Virus record (IMG/VR): IMGVR_UViG_3300029267_004179
Location: 1-64,000 of that record
Length of the DNA: 64,000 nucleotides
Source: a virus
Reading direction: 5' to 3' (one strand)
Part shown: positions 24,436 to 32,844 of the stretch, one piece after another
Layout: each line of letters opens with the position of its first letter
Position numbering within the stretch: the stretch's first letter is position 1
Notes under the pieces: generated by a model
Databases searched by the model: none
Seen by the model: only the letters and a program-made list of their open reading frames with translations
What the model was told of the DNA's origin: nothing
Translations under genes and position numbers: made by a program

Positions 24436-24518
24436 GTGGTTAACATCATGCGGAAACAACCGGAAGATCTTGTGCAACAACTCGACGTTTGACCCGCCCC
24501 CAATAGATTCTTGAACTT
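24232..24518. repeat. 27-bp inverted repeat enclosing three 72-nt units
   Basis: The left arm 24232-24258 and right arm 24492-24518 are reverse complements with a single mismatch (26 of 27). Between them three units start at 24294, 24366 and 24438, an exact 72-nt period, each with GGTYAACA followed 34 bases later by GTTCAAC or GTGCAAC. The element ends 18 bases before the next gene. Structured RNA, small mobile element or invertible segment are all possible. Confidence 0.75.
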
Positions 24519-24536
24519 AAACGGTAGGAGAAGGAA

Positions 24537-27500
24537 ATGGGACTTTTAGATAAACGAACAGTAATTTGTTTAGACTTTCATGATGCATTGGTAGCATTGC
24601 CTGTCGGTCCTACTTCCGGTGATGCTTATATCTGTTCTGTCGCTGGTAATGGTTGGACTTTGAATTACTTCTACTGGTATGACGGTGCCGCTTGGATAGA
24701 AGAAATACCTGCTTTTGGACAGGTTGCTTCCTTGTCTACTCCTGTTGAAATCAGGTGGTTTGATGGGACCGGATGGGTGTCGATGGGAGCTGCCGGTGGT
24801 TACTGGTCAAGAGATATAGGTAACGGGATCATCTACCCTACCACATTGACTGATCGGGTTACTATAGGCCACCAATTGCCTCCTATATCTGCCGGTATGC
24901 GGTTAAGTATTGGGGATGGGATTCAAACTACCTGTAATGGTGGTAATTCGGTGATGCTTTCTTATGATGGTGAGGACTGTTATTATGAGACACGATCTAC
25001 CGATATGTCAGAAGGAGTTATTTTTAATGCTGATGGGGCAGTCCCAAATAGGTCCGGTATTCTTTCTAATATCTTTTCTGGCGGGTATCCTTTAGGATGG
25101 GGAAATAATAGACTTTTCATTTTCGATTCAAGAACAAATCCGATTACTGTAAGATGTAACAGCTATAATATGATTGAGATGAGAATGCCGGTTGCTGCCG
25201 GTGTTCCCGGTTTTCTTTTGAGAAGTGGTCCGGTCATATCTACCGCTTTATTTTATATGACAAATGAAGATCAAGCGAACATCGAAATGGGTGCAAGTAA
25301 TGCTATCAATTGGCTTGATGGTGATGCAGAAGGGGATGGAGTTGACTTTTCAATCTTTATGGATGGTAATGACGCCATAGGAATTAATGGATCAACAAGG
25401 GCAATTACTTTTAATGCCGTCTATTCTTTCCCTACTTCTGATGGTTTAGCTTCTCAGGTCTTAACCACAAATGGTTTAGGTGTGGTGTCTTGGCAAAATG
25501 CCGGTGGAACCGGTTACTGGTCAAGAACATTAACAGTCATTCATCCTACCACTATCACTGATAATGTATCTATAGGCAATACTACTGGTAATGGGTACCA
25601 ATTTTTTGTATCAACAGAGATTGGGCTTGTGGATACGATTATTTTGAATCAATCAGGAAATTTTGTCCAATTTGGGGATATGGATGGTGGTGGTCACGAT
25701 ATAGCCTTCAAAGGGGATAATGCCTATATTGACTTCTACCCTATTGGCTCAGACCGTGTAATGAGGTTAAGCGGTAGTGAAGGGCTTCAATTATGGTCCG
25801 TCAATGCTGCCAATCCTTCTACTGTTGCTTCTTTGCATTTAAGACATACACGGGGAAATTATGTTGGTGGTCCTGATTATACTCAAAACAATGATGTTTT
25901 AGGAACCATCGACTTCTGTGGTCATAACAATGCAAACAATGTCGGCGCTTTTATTCAGTCAGAAGCAACTACTAATTGGACCTTGCTTCCACTTCCTAAT
26001 TGTCCTGCTGATATGTCATTTTGGACTACTCCTGATGACAATACCCAAATACCGCTTGAAAGACTGACTCTTCACGATGATGGGACTATTACTTTCAATA
26101 CTGCCTATACTTTCCCGAATGCTGATGGTGCAGCCGGTAGGGTATTGCAAACAAATGGTTTAGGAGTTCTATCGTGGGCTGTTGCTGGTGGGGCAGGGTA
26201 TTGGAGTCAAACGGGTACGGTAGTTCATCCGACAACCATCACTGATCAAGTAGCAATTCAACAAACAACTGCTTATGGAGCTACCCCAAGACCGTTGACG
26301 ATAGGAGGGGCCGGTGCCTATGGCGGTACGGCTCATTTGACAGGTGCTTCCCCACGGCTTGAACTATATGCTTCTGGCCTTACTGCCACTTATCGAGCTT
26401 ATGATATTGTGCCTTATGGTGATGCCTTACATATCAGAAATCTTGATGATGCCTATGCCGTTGGGGTAGATTTATTCGAAGGAAACCGGGATGGGGTAAA
26501 CCTGTTTGGAACCGGTGCTGCTGCGATAGTTCAAATTGCGACGGCAGGGGTCATTTTTCATAATGCCTATACTTTTCCTAATGCTGATGGTACTGCTGAT
26601 ACTGTTTTAATGACGGATGGAGCAGGAGATGTCGAATGGGTGAATCCCGGAACCTTTGCTGTTAATCAGGCAGCTCATGGCTTTACTGCTGCAACACCTA
26701 TATACTGGACCGGTGCGGCATGGGCTGCGGCTCAATCTGATGATCCTGATACGGTAGGAACTCATGTTGTGGTAGAAGTTGTCGATGCCGCAAATTTCCG
26801 AGCAGCAAATAATGGCAGGCATACAATAACCGGTCATGGCTTAACTGTTGGGGAATATTATTTTGTTTCAGACGCTGTAGCAGGCACTTTAACAGACACA
26901 GAGCCCACAACCTATAGTAACCCCTTAGTTTTTATCGAAGATGCTAATACAGCCCACATCCTGCCGTTTAGAGCAAGCCAATATCAACCAGCCACACAAG
27001 ATGGCTGGACTTTATTTTCTGGTACATTTACCTATATTTCAGCTACCAGCTTTTCAGTTTCAAATACTGCTGCTAATCAGGCTATTTTTAAAGTTGGTAG
27101 ACCTATTACATATCGAATTTCACCGGGAACATGGGATTATGGCATAGTGACAGCATATGTTGCCGGGACAATTACTCTGGCAGGTGCTTCTATGGCTGCG
27201 GGTGATGATGAGATGAAATGGGGTGATCTTGGAAAAGTTCAACATCTATCCTTTGCTGTTAATGGGGAGTTTGCTGATGCTGCCGAAAGTGACTTACTTG
27301 AAAATGATTTGAACTACTTTTTTAAATGGAAAGGTGGCTTGTCATATTGCGTTTTAATAAGTCATATTCTAACGGTAGACGATAGTGGTGTTGGCGGTCC
27401 TGCTACTGACAATCCTTTTGCCAATGTGACTATTGGAAGCAAAAGTGGAGTAATGTCTGATGTTTGTTCTTCAAATGGTGGTGATGGGTTAAGAGTAAGA

Positions 27501-27656
27501 ACTACTTGGCAGGAAACAACAAATGATATCAATGTGGCAAATTATCAAATTGATTTCGGTGATGATATAGAAATTAAAGCAACCCCGGCAGGTAGTGCTG
27601 GTGAGAATCTGGATGCTGCAAATCTAACCTTACAAGCAATTTTCGTATATGAATAA
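24537..27656 (+). CDS. Long repeat-containing tail-fibre-like protein
   Basis: A 1039-residue protein. Three modules begin with YWS near residues 86, 323 and 551, each followed by a PTTxTDxVxIG pattern, and separated by a fibre linker of the form AYTFPNADGxAxxVLQTNGLGVLSW. This linker type is common in long phage fibres with repeated beta helices. The C-terminal domain (about 820-1039) is paralogous to the separate 227-residue protein at 29218. GGTAGGAGAAGG precedes the ATG. Likely a trimeric adhesin, though whether it sits on head or tail is open. Confidence 0.8.
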   Translation: MGLLDKRTVICLDFHDALVALPVGPTSGDAYICSVAGNGWTLNYFYWYDGAAWIEEIPAFGQVASLSTPVEIRWFDGTGWVSMGAAGGYWSRDIGNGIIYPTTLTDRVTIGHQLPPISAGMRLSIGDGIQTTCNGGNSVMLSYDGEDCYYETRSTDMSEGVIFNADGAVPNRSGILSNIFSGGYPLGWGNNRLFIFDSRTNPITVRCNSYNMIEMRMPVAAGVPGFLLRSGPVISTALFYMTNEDQANIEMGASNAINWLDGDAEGDGVDFSIFMDGNDAIGINGSTRAITFNAVYSFPTSDGLASQVLTTNGLGVVSWQNAGGTGYWSRTLTVIHPTTITDNVSIGNTTGNGYQFFVSTEIGLVDTIILNQSGNFVQFGDMDGGGHDIAFKGDNAYIDFYPIGSDRVMRLSGSEGLQLWSVNAANPSTVASLHLRHTRGNYVGGPDYTQNNDVLGTIDFCGHNNANNVGAFIQSEATTNWTLLPLPNCPADMSFWTTPDDNTQIPLERLTLHDDGTITFNTAYTFPNADGAAGRVLQTNGLGVLSWAVAGGAGYWSQTGTVVHPTTITDQVAIQQTTAYGATPRPLTIGGAGAYGGTAHLTGASPRLELYASGLTATYRAYDIVPYGDALHIRNLDDAYAVGVDLFEGNRDGVNLFGTGAAAIVQIATAGVIFHNAYTFPNADGTADTVLMTDGAGDVEWVNPGTFAVNQAAHGFTAATPIYWTGAAWAAAQSDDPDTVGTHVVVEVVDAANFRAANNGRHTITGHGLTVGEYYFVSDAVAGTLTDTEPTTYSNPLVFIEDANTAHILPFRASQYQPATQDGWTLFSGTFTYISATSFSVSNTAANQAIFKVGRPITYRISPGTWDYGIVTAYVAGTITLAGASMAAGDDEMKWGDLGKVQHLSFAVNGEFADAAESDLLENDLNYFFKWKGGLSYCVLISHILTVDDSGVGGPATDNPFANVTIGSKSGVMSDVCSSNGGDGLRVRTTWQETTNDINVANYQIDFGDDIEIKATPAGSAGENLDAANLTLQAIFVYE

Positions 27657-29101
27657 TGTCTATACTACTGACACATAGGGAATCCGGTGGATTCGGAAAT
27701 GATACCAAAACCTCTTTTTATCTTCGGTCAAACGAGATAGCTACCGGTGGTAACAGGTTTGCCGATCATTCTTCTGATGAAAATATTATCCGAACACCTA
27801 CCGGAAGTAATGTTGTTCATTCGATAGTGCAAGTGCCACCTATGGCAGGGATGACTTCTTCTATCTTTCTTCCAGGTGGTGGTGCTGCTTGTGGGGAGTA
27901 CATCTATGTTGAAGAATCTGATTCTTTCCGGTTTAGTAATGATTCGTTTACCATTGATCTTTGGTTGTATGCTGTTAGTGCTGCTACCGGTTTTGGTGGT
28001 ATATTTGGCGCTGCAACTTTTCCTACTGCTGCTGCTATGTATCAGTTATATTTTGAAACGTCCGATAACACGTTGAATTTTTACAACAACTATACTGGTG
28101 CTGGTTCTGAAAGACTTGCAAGTCCACCTATCCTTTTGAATACTTGGTATCACTTGACCATAGCAAGGGAGGGGATGAACTGGTATATGTTTCTTGATAA
28201 CAATTTGGTTGATACCCTTACTCTTAATTGGAGTACCGATCTACCCGTTGGTGCTGATTTTACCATCGGAAGGCCGTATTCTGCCGGATTGGATAGTCAT
28301 TACTTTGGCGGGTACATAAATGATTTAAGAATATCAAGCGGCATATGCAGGAATAAAAGAACACTTCATGTTCCAGACAGAAGGTGGGGGCATAGGCAAC
28401 AATATACCGGTGGGGAAAATTGTGTTTTGTTGATTACTGCCGAAGAAGAAATGGCTACCGCAACTACCTTTACCGAATGGTCAAGAAGCAGACACACGGT
28501 AAATATTTTTGGAACCGCTATGACTCCTGATCCAAATAATCGGGTAGTTGGCGCTTATTCATGGGATGATAACGGGACTCAAGCACCATTGAATCACACC
28601 TACTTTCGGATCAACGACAGCCTTGGTGATTTCGGACCTGCCGCAGCGGAAGATTATACTATCGATTGTTGGTTATGGTTGGACAGTGTTCAGACCGGAA
28701 TGGGGTCATGGGGTTTATTCACTACGGATGTTTATACTGCGGCAACAGTTATCAATGTCTTACTTATCGGCGCTCCTACGGGGATGGCCCTTTACAATAG
28801 TGGAGCTGCAAGAATTAACGGTGGTGCTGCTCCTTTCGATACTTGGTTTCATTTTGCCCTTGTAAGAAGTGTTAATGTTTGGACTATGTATTATAACGGT
28901 ACTCCTGTCGGTGGAACTTGGAATGATGGCGGTATAAACTTCAATTGCCCGAGTCATGCACTTGTTATGTGTAGGCATTGGGAGACCAGAAGATATTTAA
29001 ACGGTAAGATAGATAACTTTAGGGTAACAAAAGGTGAAGCGTTGTGGACCGCCAATTTTGCGGGTAGTTTACCTACCGAAAGAAGATATTATGAAGGATA
29101 G
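27656..29101 (+). CDS. Virion protein with two LamG/ConA-like domains
   Basis: A 481-residue protein whose start overlaps the previous stop (TAATG). Two concanavalin/laminin-G type jelly rolls: the first about 85-225 (FTIDLWLYAV, NTWYHLTIAREG, GYINDLRISSGIC), the second about 320-470 (YTIDCWLWLDS, DTWFHFALVRS, GKIDNFRVTKGEAL). This domain binds carbohydrate or protein ligands on phage surfaces. Paralogous to the protein at 29903. Confidence 0.85.
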   Translation: MSILLTHRESGGFGNDTKTSFYLRSNEIATGGNRFADHSSDENIIRTPTGSNVVHSIVQVPPMAGMTSSIFLPGGGAACGEYIYVEESDSFRFSNDSFTIDLWLYAVSAATGFGGIFGAATFPTAAAMYQLYFETSDNTLNFYNNYTGAGSERLASPPILLNTWYHLTIAREGMNWYMFLDNNLVDTLTLNWSTDLPVGADFTIGRPYSAGLDSHYFGGYINDLRISSGICRNKRTLHVPDRRWGHRQQYTGGENCVLLITAEEEMATATTFTEWSRSRHTVNIFGTAMTPDPNNRVVGAYSWDDNGTQAPLNHTYFRINDSLGDFGPAAAEDYTIDCWLWLDSVQTGMGSWGLFTTDVYTAATVINVLLIGAPTGMALYNSGAARINGGAAPFDTWFHFALVRSVNVWTMYYNGTPVGGTWNDGGINFNCPSHALVMCRHWETRRYLNGKIDNFRVTKGEALWTANFAGSLPTERRYYEG

Positions 29102-29228
29102 AGTTGTTCTCAATGAAGGGGTTTGCCCCGGTTGTAAACGAAAGATAATTTGGATGTATGTATTACCTGATTTTTGTCCACATTGCAATAGAAAAATAAA
29201 GATAAAGGGGAAAGTAGATGTCAAGTAA
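29091..29228 (+). CDS. 45-residue zinc ribbon
   Basis: A small frame overlapping both neighbours. CPGCKRK and CPHCNRK lie 18 residues apart, giving a minimal four-Cys ribbon in a Lys-rich protein. The start at 29091 is preferred over an upstream in-frame codon inside the LamG gene. Function unknown. Confidence 0.6.
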   Translation: MKDRVVLNEGVCPGCKRKIIWMYVLPDFCPHCNRKIKIKGKVDVK

Positions 29229-29901
29229 TTGCGTCTTGCCGACAACTCCAACAATGGAAACACCTCCTTTTCAGCTTGAATGGAAAGCCGGTGTTAGAAG
29301 TGGACTTGCTTTCATTTCAACAAGTTCTTTTTCGGTAACTCATCAAGCCGGTGTGACCGATGAAATGTATACTGCTGGTAGACCTATAAGATACCGGCAA
29401 ACAGGAGCATGGCGTTATGGAATCATCACCTCATATGCCGCCGGAACCGTTGTTATTAGTGGGGCTTCTCTTGTTGATCTACCAGGATTGACAGAACTGC
29501 AATATGGACCTACCCAAAAAGTTTTACAAATCAACTTTGCGGTAGGCGGTAACTTTGCTGCGGTAGCTACAAACCAGATCATTGAGGACTATTTGAACAC
29601 TTACTTCCGGTGGGGGATGGCTACTTCATATTGTGTTCGGATAAGCACAAGGGTTACACAGATTGATACCGGTGGTCTTCAACCGAATGTCAATTTTAGG
29701 ATTGCTGGTAGTAATGTCGGTTCGGCAAATGCCGGTGCTGGCCTGGATGTAGCTTTGACTTGGGTAGATACAGTTGTGGATTTAACAGTAGCAAATATGG
29801 AAGTGAGCTTTGATGATGCTATCGAGATTACTACCGATGCTTCTGGAGGCAACAATGATGCTTCCGATCTAACATTAGTGGCTACCTTTGTGATGGTATA
29901 A
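29218..29901 (+). CDS. Virion protein paralogous to the fibre C-terminal domain
   Basis: A 227-residue protein after GGGGAAAG. From about residue 20 it follows the C-terminal 220 residues of the 1039-residue fibre: W-x-xG start, ISTSSFSVTHQAG, GRPIRYRQTGAWRYGIITSY, QKVLQINFAVGGNFA, SYCVRIS, ending TLVATFVMV. It probably forms the same oligomeric cap or attachment unit as a free subunit. Confidence 0.75.
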   Translation: MSSNCVLPTTPTMETPPFQLEWKAGVRSGLAFISTSSFSVTHQAGVTDEMYTAGRPIRYRQTGAWRYGIITSYAAGTVVISGASLVDLPGLTELQYGPTQKVLQINFAVGGNFAAVATNQIIEDYLNTYFRWGMATSYCVRISTRVTQIDTGGLQPNVNFRIAGSNVGSANAGAGLDVALTWVDTVVDLTVANMEVSFDDAIEITTDASGGNNDASDLTLVATFVMV

Positions 29902-29902
29902 A

Positions 29903-31936
29903 ATGACAATTCTTGCTAACATACATAATGTTTCTGATCAAAATATATCTGTAGCAGAGCATACAACGAAGCTACTCTGCCCGTTTGACGGATCGTTTAA
30001 TGATATTTCCGATTTTTTTGTTGAACCTGTTCTTATCGGTGGAACTACTCCTACTATCAGCAATGCTCAATTAAAAATTATCGATTCTTCTTATGCTGCT
30101 TCATTCACCGGAACAAACAATGAGTATATTGACTACGGTGATCTTGAACAGTATGAAATGAGAACAAAGGACTTTTGTATTGATTTTTGGATGTATGCAC
30201 CTGCTCAACCGAATAATCCTTGTGGGGTAGCAAGTAAAATATCAGGCGGTTTTGTCGGATGGTTGGTCCAGATTAATGGCGGTTTCGTAAGACTTTATGC
30301 TTCAGGTGGAGTTATCGATATTTCCGATCCGGTAGCACATTCAATAAATACGTGGGTCCACTATGCCCTTAATCGTCAACGGGTAGCTGCTGCTTCAACA
30401 AGGGTAAGTATTTTTAGAGATGGGAAAAGAGTTGTGACAGGTTTGACTGGTGCTGTTGCTGATATTGATGCTCCCGGCGGTGTAGCAATGGAGATAGGCC
30501 GTCAAGGTGGTTGGGCGGCAAGGACTTTTTCAGGATACATTCAAAACTTCAGATTAAGGGTAGGTCACCATGGATGGACAAATAATTTTCATCCACCGGA
30601 TAGGTATTATAGAAGGAAAACAGAAGGGACAAAACTTTTAATCCACTCCCATAATCAACCTAATAATTCACTCCATATTATGGATAGTTCTTGTCAGGGA
30701 AATGCCGGCGCTGGTCATATTATAAACCGGCTTGCTGCTACAGTAGAACATTCAACTGCTCAAGCTGTTTTTGATATTAGTTCTGTTTACTTTAACGGTA
30801 CCGGTGCGATGGACTTTCCTGATAGTAATGATTGGGATTTTGGCAGTGGTGATTTTACCATCGAAGCATGGGTTTATGATATTTCCCTTGTGGGTCAGAC
30901 TATTATCTTTGAGCATTATCTTGCACCCAATGGGTGGGCTTTTTATCTGAATGCCGGGAATTTAAGATTTTGGGATAGTGTTAATGGGGTGGTTTTAAAC
31001 ACACCGGGAATTGTGATTAATACTTGGCATCATGTGGTAGTTTGCAAGGTAGGTGCGTTTATTTCTTTATATATCGATGGTACATATTTGGCTGGGACTG
31101 CTGCACCGGGTGCTACCGGTACTCCTGCCGGTGCAAGAAACCTTGATTTTGGATCAAGACAAAACGCTTCTCAGTGGTTTACCGGATATATAGACCAAGC
31201 AAGAATAATCAAGGGGCAAGGAGTCTATCCTTCAGGTGTAAATTTTACAATTCCGAATACTTCTTTCATTGAAGTGAATACAAATGGGAATGATACAAAC
31301 ACCGAACTTTTAATCCAAAGCAACACAACAAATGGTAGTACTGTTTTTGATGATAATTCAATATCCCCCACTAATCATACTATAGTTGCAAACGGCACAG
31401 CAATTCATTCAACAGCCATTGCTTCTCCGCTAAATCAAAGTTCAGTAATTGATTTTAATACCGGGGCAGGATATTTATCTTGTGGACATCATGTCAATTT
31501 TGCTTTACTTGAAAATGAATGGTGTGTTGACTTCTGGATTTATCCTACAGTAGTTGCCGGTAATTGGGCAGTCATAGAACAGTTGACCGGTGGCATTTCT
31601 CCCGGTTGGACTATATGGCAACAAAACACAAATCTTATTTTTCTATCAGGTGGGGCAAACAGATTAACCGGCACAAACATTTTAACTTTGAATAATTGGC
31701 ATCACATAGCTTTGACTTTGTTTCGAGGCCAATTACAGTTTTGGAGGGATGGTACGATATTTACACCGAAAGCACCTATCACACTGATAGCTGAATCAAA
31801 CGGAGCCGATCAGTTAAATATCGGTAGTAGATCAGGTGGAGCGCCATTTACCGGGTATATGGCTGAAGTAAGGTTATCACGAAACGTAAGGCGATTTATT
31901 TATGAGGGGGCGGCACCTGTTAGGCCGTATTACTAA
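29903..31936 (+). CDS. Virion protein with three LamG/ConA-like domains
   Basis: A 677-residue protein. Three jelly-roll domains: about 60-225 (DFCIDFWMYAPA, NTWVHYALNRQR, GYIQNFRLRVGH), about 300-440 (DFTIEAWVYDIS, TWHHVVVCKVG, GYIDQARIIKGQG) and about 515-665 (EWCVDFWIYPTV, NNWHHIALTLFR, GYMAEVRLSRN). The array suggests multivalent glycan binding on the virion surface. Its stop overlaps the next ATG. Confidence 0.85.
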   Translation: MTILANIHNVSDQNISVAEHTTKLLCPFDGSFNDISDFFVEPVLIGGTTPTISNAQLKIIDSSYAASFTGTNNEYIDYGDLEQYEMRTKDFCIDFWMYAPAQPNNPCGVASKISGGFVGWLVQINGGFVRLYASGGVIDISDPVAHSINTWVHYALNRQRVAAASTRVSIFRDGKRVVTGLTGAVADIDAPGGVAMEIGRQGGWAARTFSGYIQNFRLRVGHHGWTNNFHPPDRYYRRKTEGTKLLIHSHNQPNNSLHIMDSSCQGNAGAGHIINRLAATVEHSTAQAVFDISSVYFNGTGAMDFPDSNDWDFGSGDFTIEAWVYDISLVGQTIIFEHYLAPNGWAFYLNAGNLRFWDSVNGVVLNTPGIVINTWHHVVVCKVGAFISLYIDGTYLAGTAAPGATGTPAGARNLDFGSRQNASQWFTGYIDQARIIKGQGVYPSGVNFTIPNTSFIEVNTNGNDTNTELLIQSNTTNGSTVFDDNSISPTNHTIVANGTAIHSTAIASPLNQSSVIDFNTGAGYLSCGHHVNFALLENEWCVDFWIYPTVVAGNWAVIEQLTGGISPGWTIWQQNTNLIFLSGGANRLTGTNILTLNNWHHIALTLFRGQLQFWRDGTIFTPKAPITLIAESNGADQLNIGSRSGGAPFTGYMAEVRLSRNVRRFIYEGAAPVRPYY

Positions 31937-32118
31937 TGGAAAAGACAAAAGTATTGATAGAAAAAGAAGTGTTGATGATGCTCATTATTGCGCTTAATTG
32001 GGAGCTTGATCCTACTTTCATGCATGAAGTGCGTGGAAAGTCTTTAAAGCTTGGTGTGAGAATACTTGGGGATAGCTCTAAAATGTTTGAATATGGCAGG
32101 GACAGGGACTGGCTTTAA
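31936..32118 (+). CDS. Small helical hypothetical protein
   Basis: A 60-residue protein whose ATG overlaps the LamG stop (TAATG). Helical, with a Leu/Met-rich stretch (VLMMLIIALNWELD) too charged at its ends for a clear membrane segment. Function unknown. Confidence 0.55.
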   Translation: MEKTKVLIEKEVLMMLIIALNWELDPTFMHEVRGKSLKLGVRILGDSSKMFEYGRDRDWL

Positions 32119-32206
32119 AAATAGCTTTATTAGTTGGGAAATATCTTATATAATAAGTGGAAAGTATCGGGAATAAACTTTTAACCTTAACGATGGAGGG
32201 TAGAAA

Positions 32207-32812
32207 ATGACTATAGGAATGATTAATCAGGATATTTTCAACATGGCGTCTTTTATGGAAAGTCTTGGGGAAGTAAAAGGCTCTGGAAAATTCAACTATG
32301 CATGTATTAAGAATAGAAGGAAGATTCAACAGGAACTTCGTGATATTCAAAGGGTCGCAAGAGAAATTCAAATGAACGAAGAGTATCTTGCCTTTGAAGA
32401 AAAAAGGGTAAAACTTTTCAATTATTATGCCAAAAAAAATCAGGATGGAAGTCCTATAGTTAATATTGAAAATGGTAGACAGGTCTGGGACATCCCGAAA
32501 GAAAAAGAAAAAGCATTTGAAAAGGCAAGGGATGAGCTACTTGAAAATAACAAGGTGGTGATGGAAATGCACACCAACTGTCAGCGTAAGGTTCAGGACT
32601 TTTTGAATGAGCCTCTTGAACTTGAACTACATAAGATTCGGCCGGATGATATCCCTGATGGTTTAACGGTAAATCAAACAGATGTGATCTACCTTTTTGT
32701 CGATGAAGATAAGGGTAGATGCCCTTACTGTAAAAGGGTATATGCAAAGAATGTAAAATGCCATTCTGCTGGCGCTTCTGCCAAGGGCAACGCTATGTGT
32801 GGTGGCGGTTGA
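32207..32812 (+). CDS. Helical protein with C-terminal zinc motif
   Basis: A 201-residue protein after GATGGAGGG. A long coiled coil (about 30-130, IQQELRDIQRVAREIQMNEE) leads to LELHKIRPDDIPDGLTVNQ, a pattern I associate with a DUF1617-type phage protein, then a tail with CPYCKRVYAKNVKCH and a terminal MCGGG. It stands out among secreted-type virion proteins as cytoplasmic in composition. Confidence 0.6.
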   Translation: MTIGMINQDIFNMASFMESLGEVKGSGKFNYACIKNRRKIQQELRDIQRVAREIQMNEEYLAFEEKRVKLFNYYAKKNQDGSPIVNIENGRQVWDIPKEKEKAFEKARDELLENNKVVMEMHTNCQRKVQDFLNEPLELELHKIRPDDIPDGLTVNQTDVIYLFVDEDKGRCPYCKRVYAKNVKCHSAGASAKGNAMCGGG

Positions 32813-32844
32813 AAACTAACAAAAAATAATCGGGGTGAATAACC

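Noticed and set aside
24232-24518. Group I intron in the fibre region
   Set aside because: No interrupted reading frame is restored by removing it and no recognisable catalytic core was seen.
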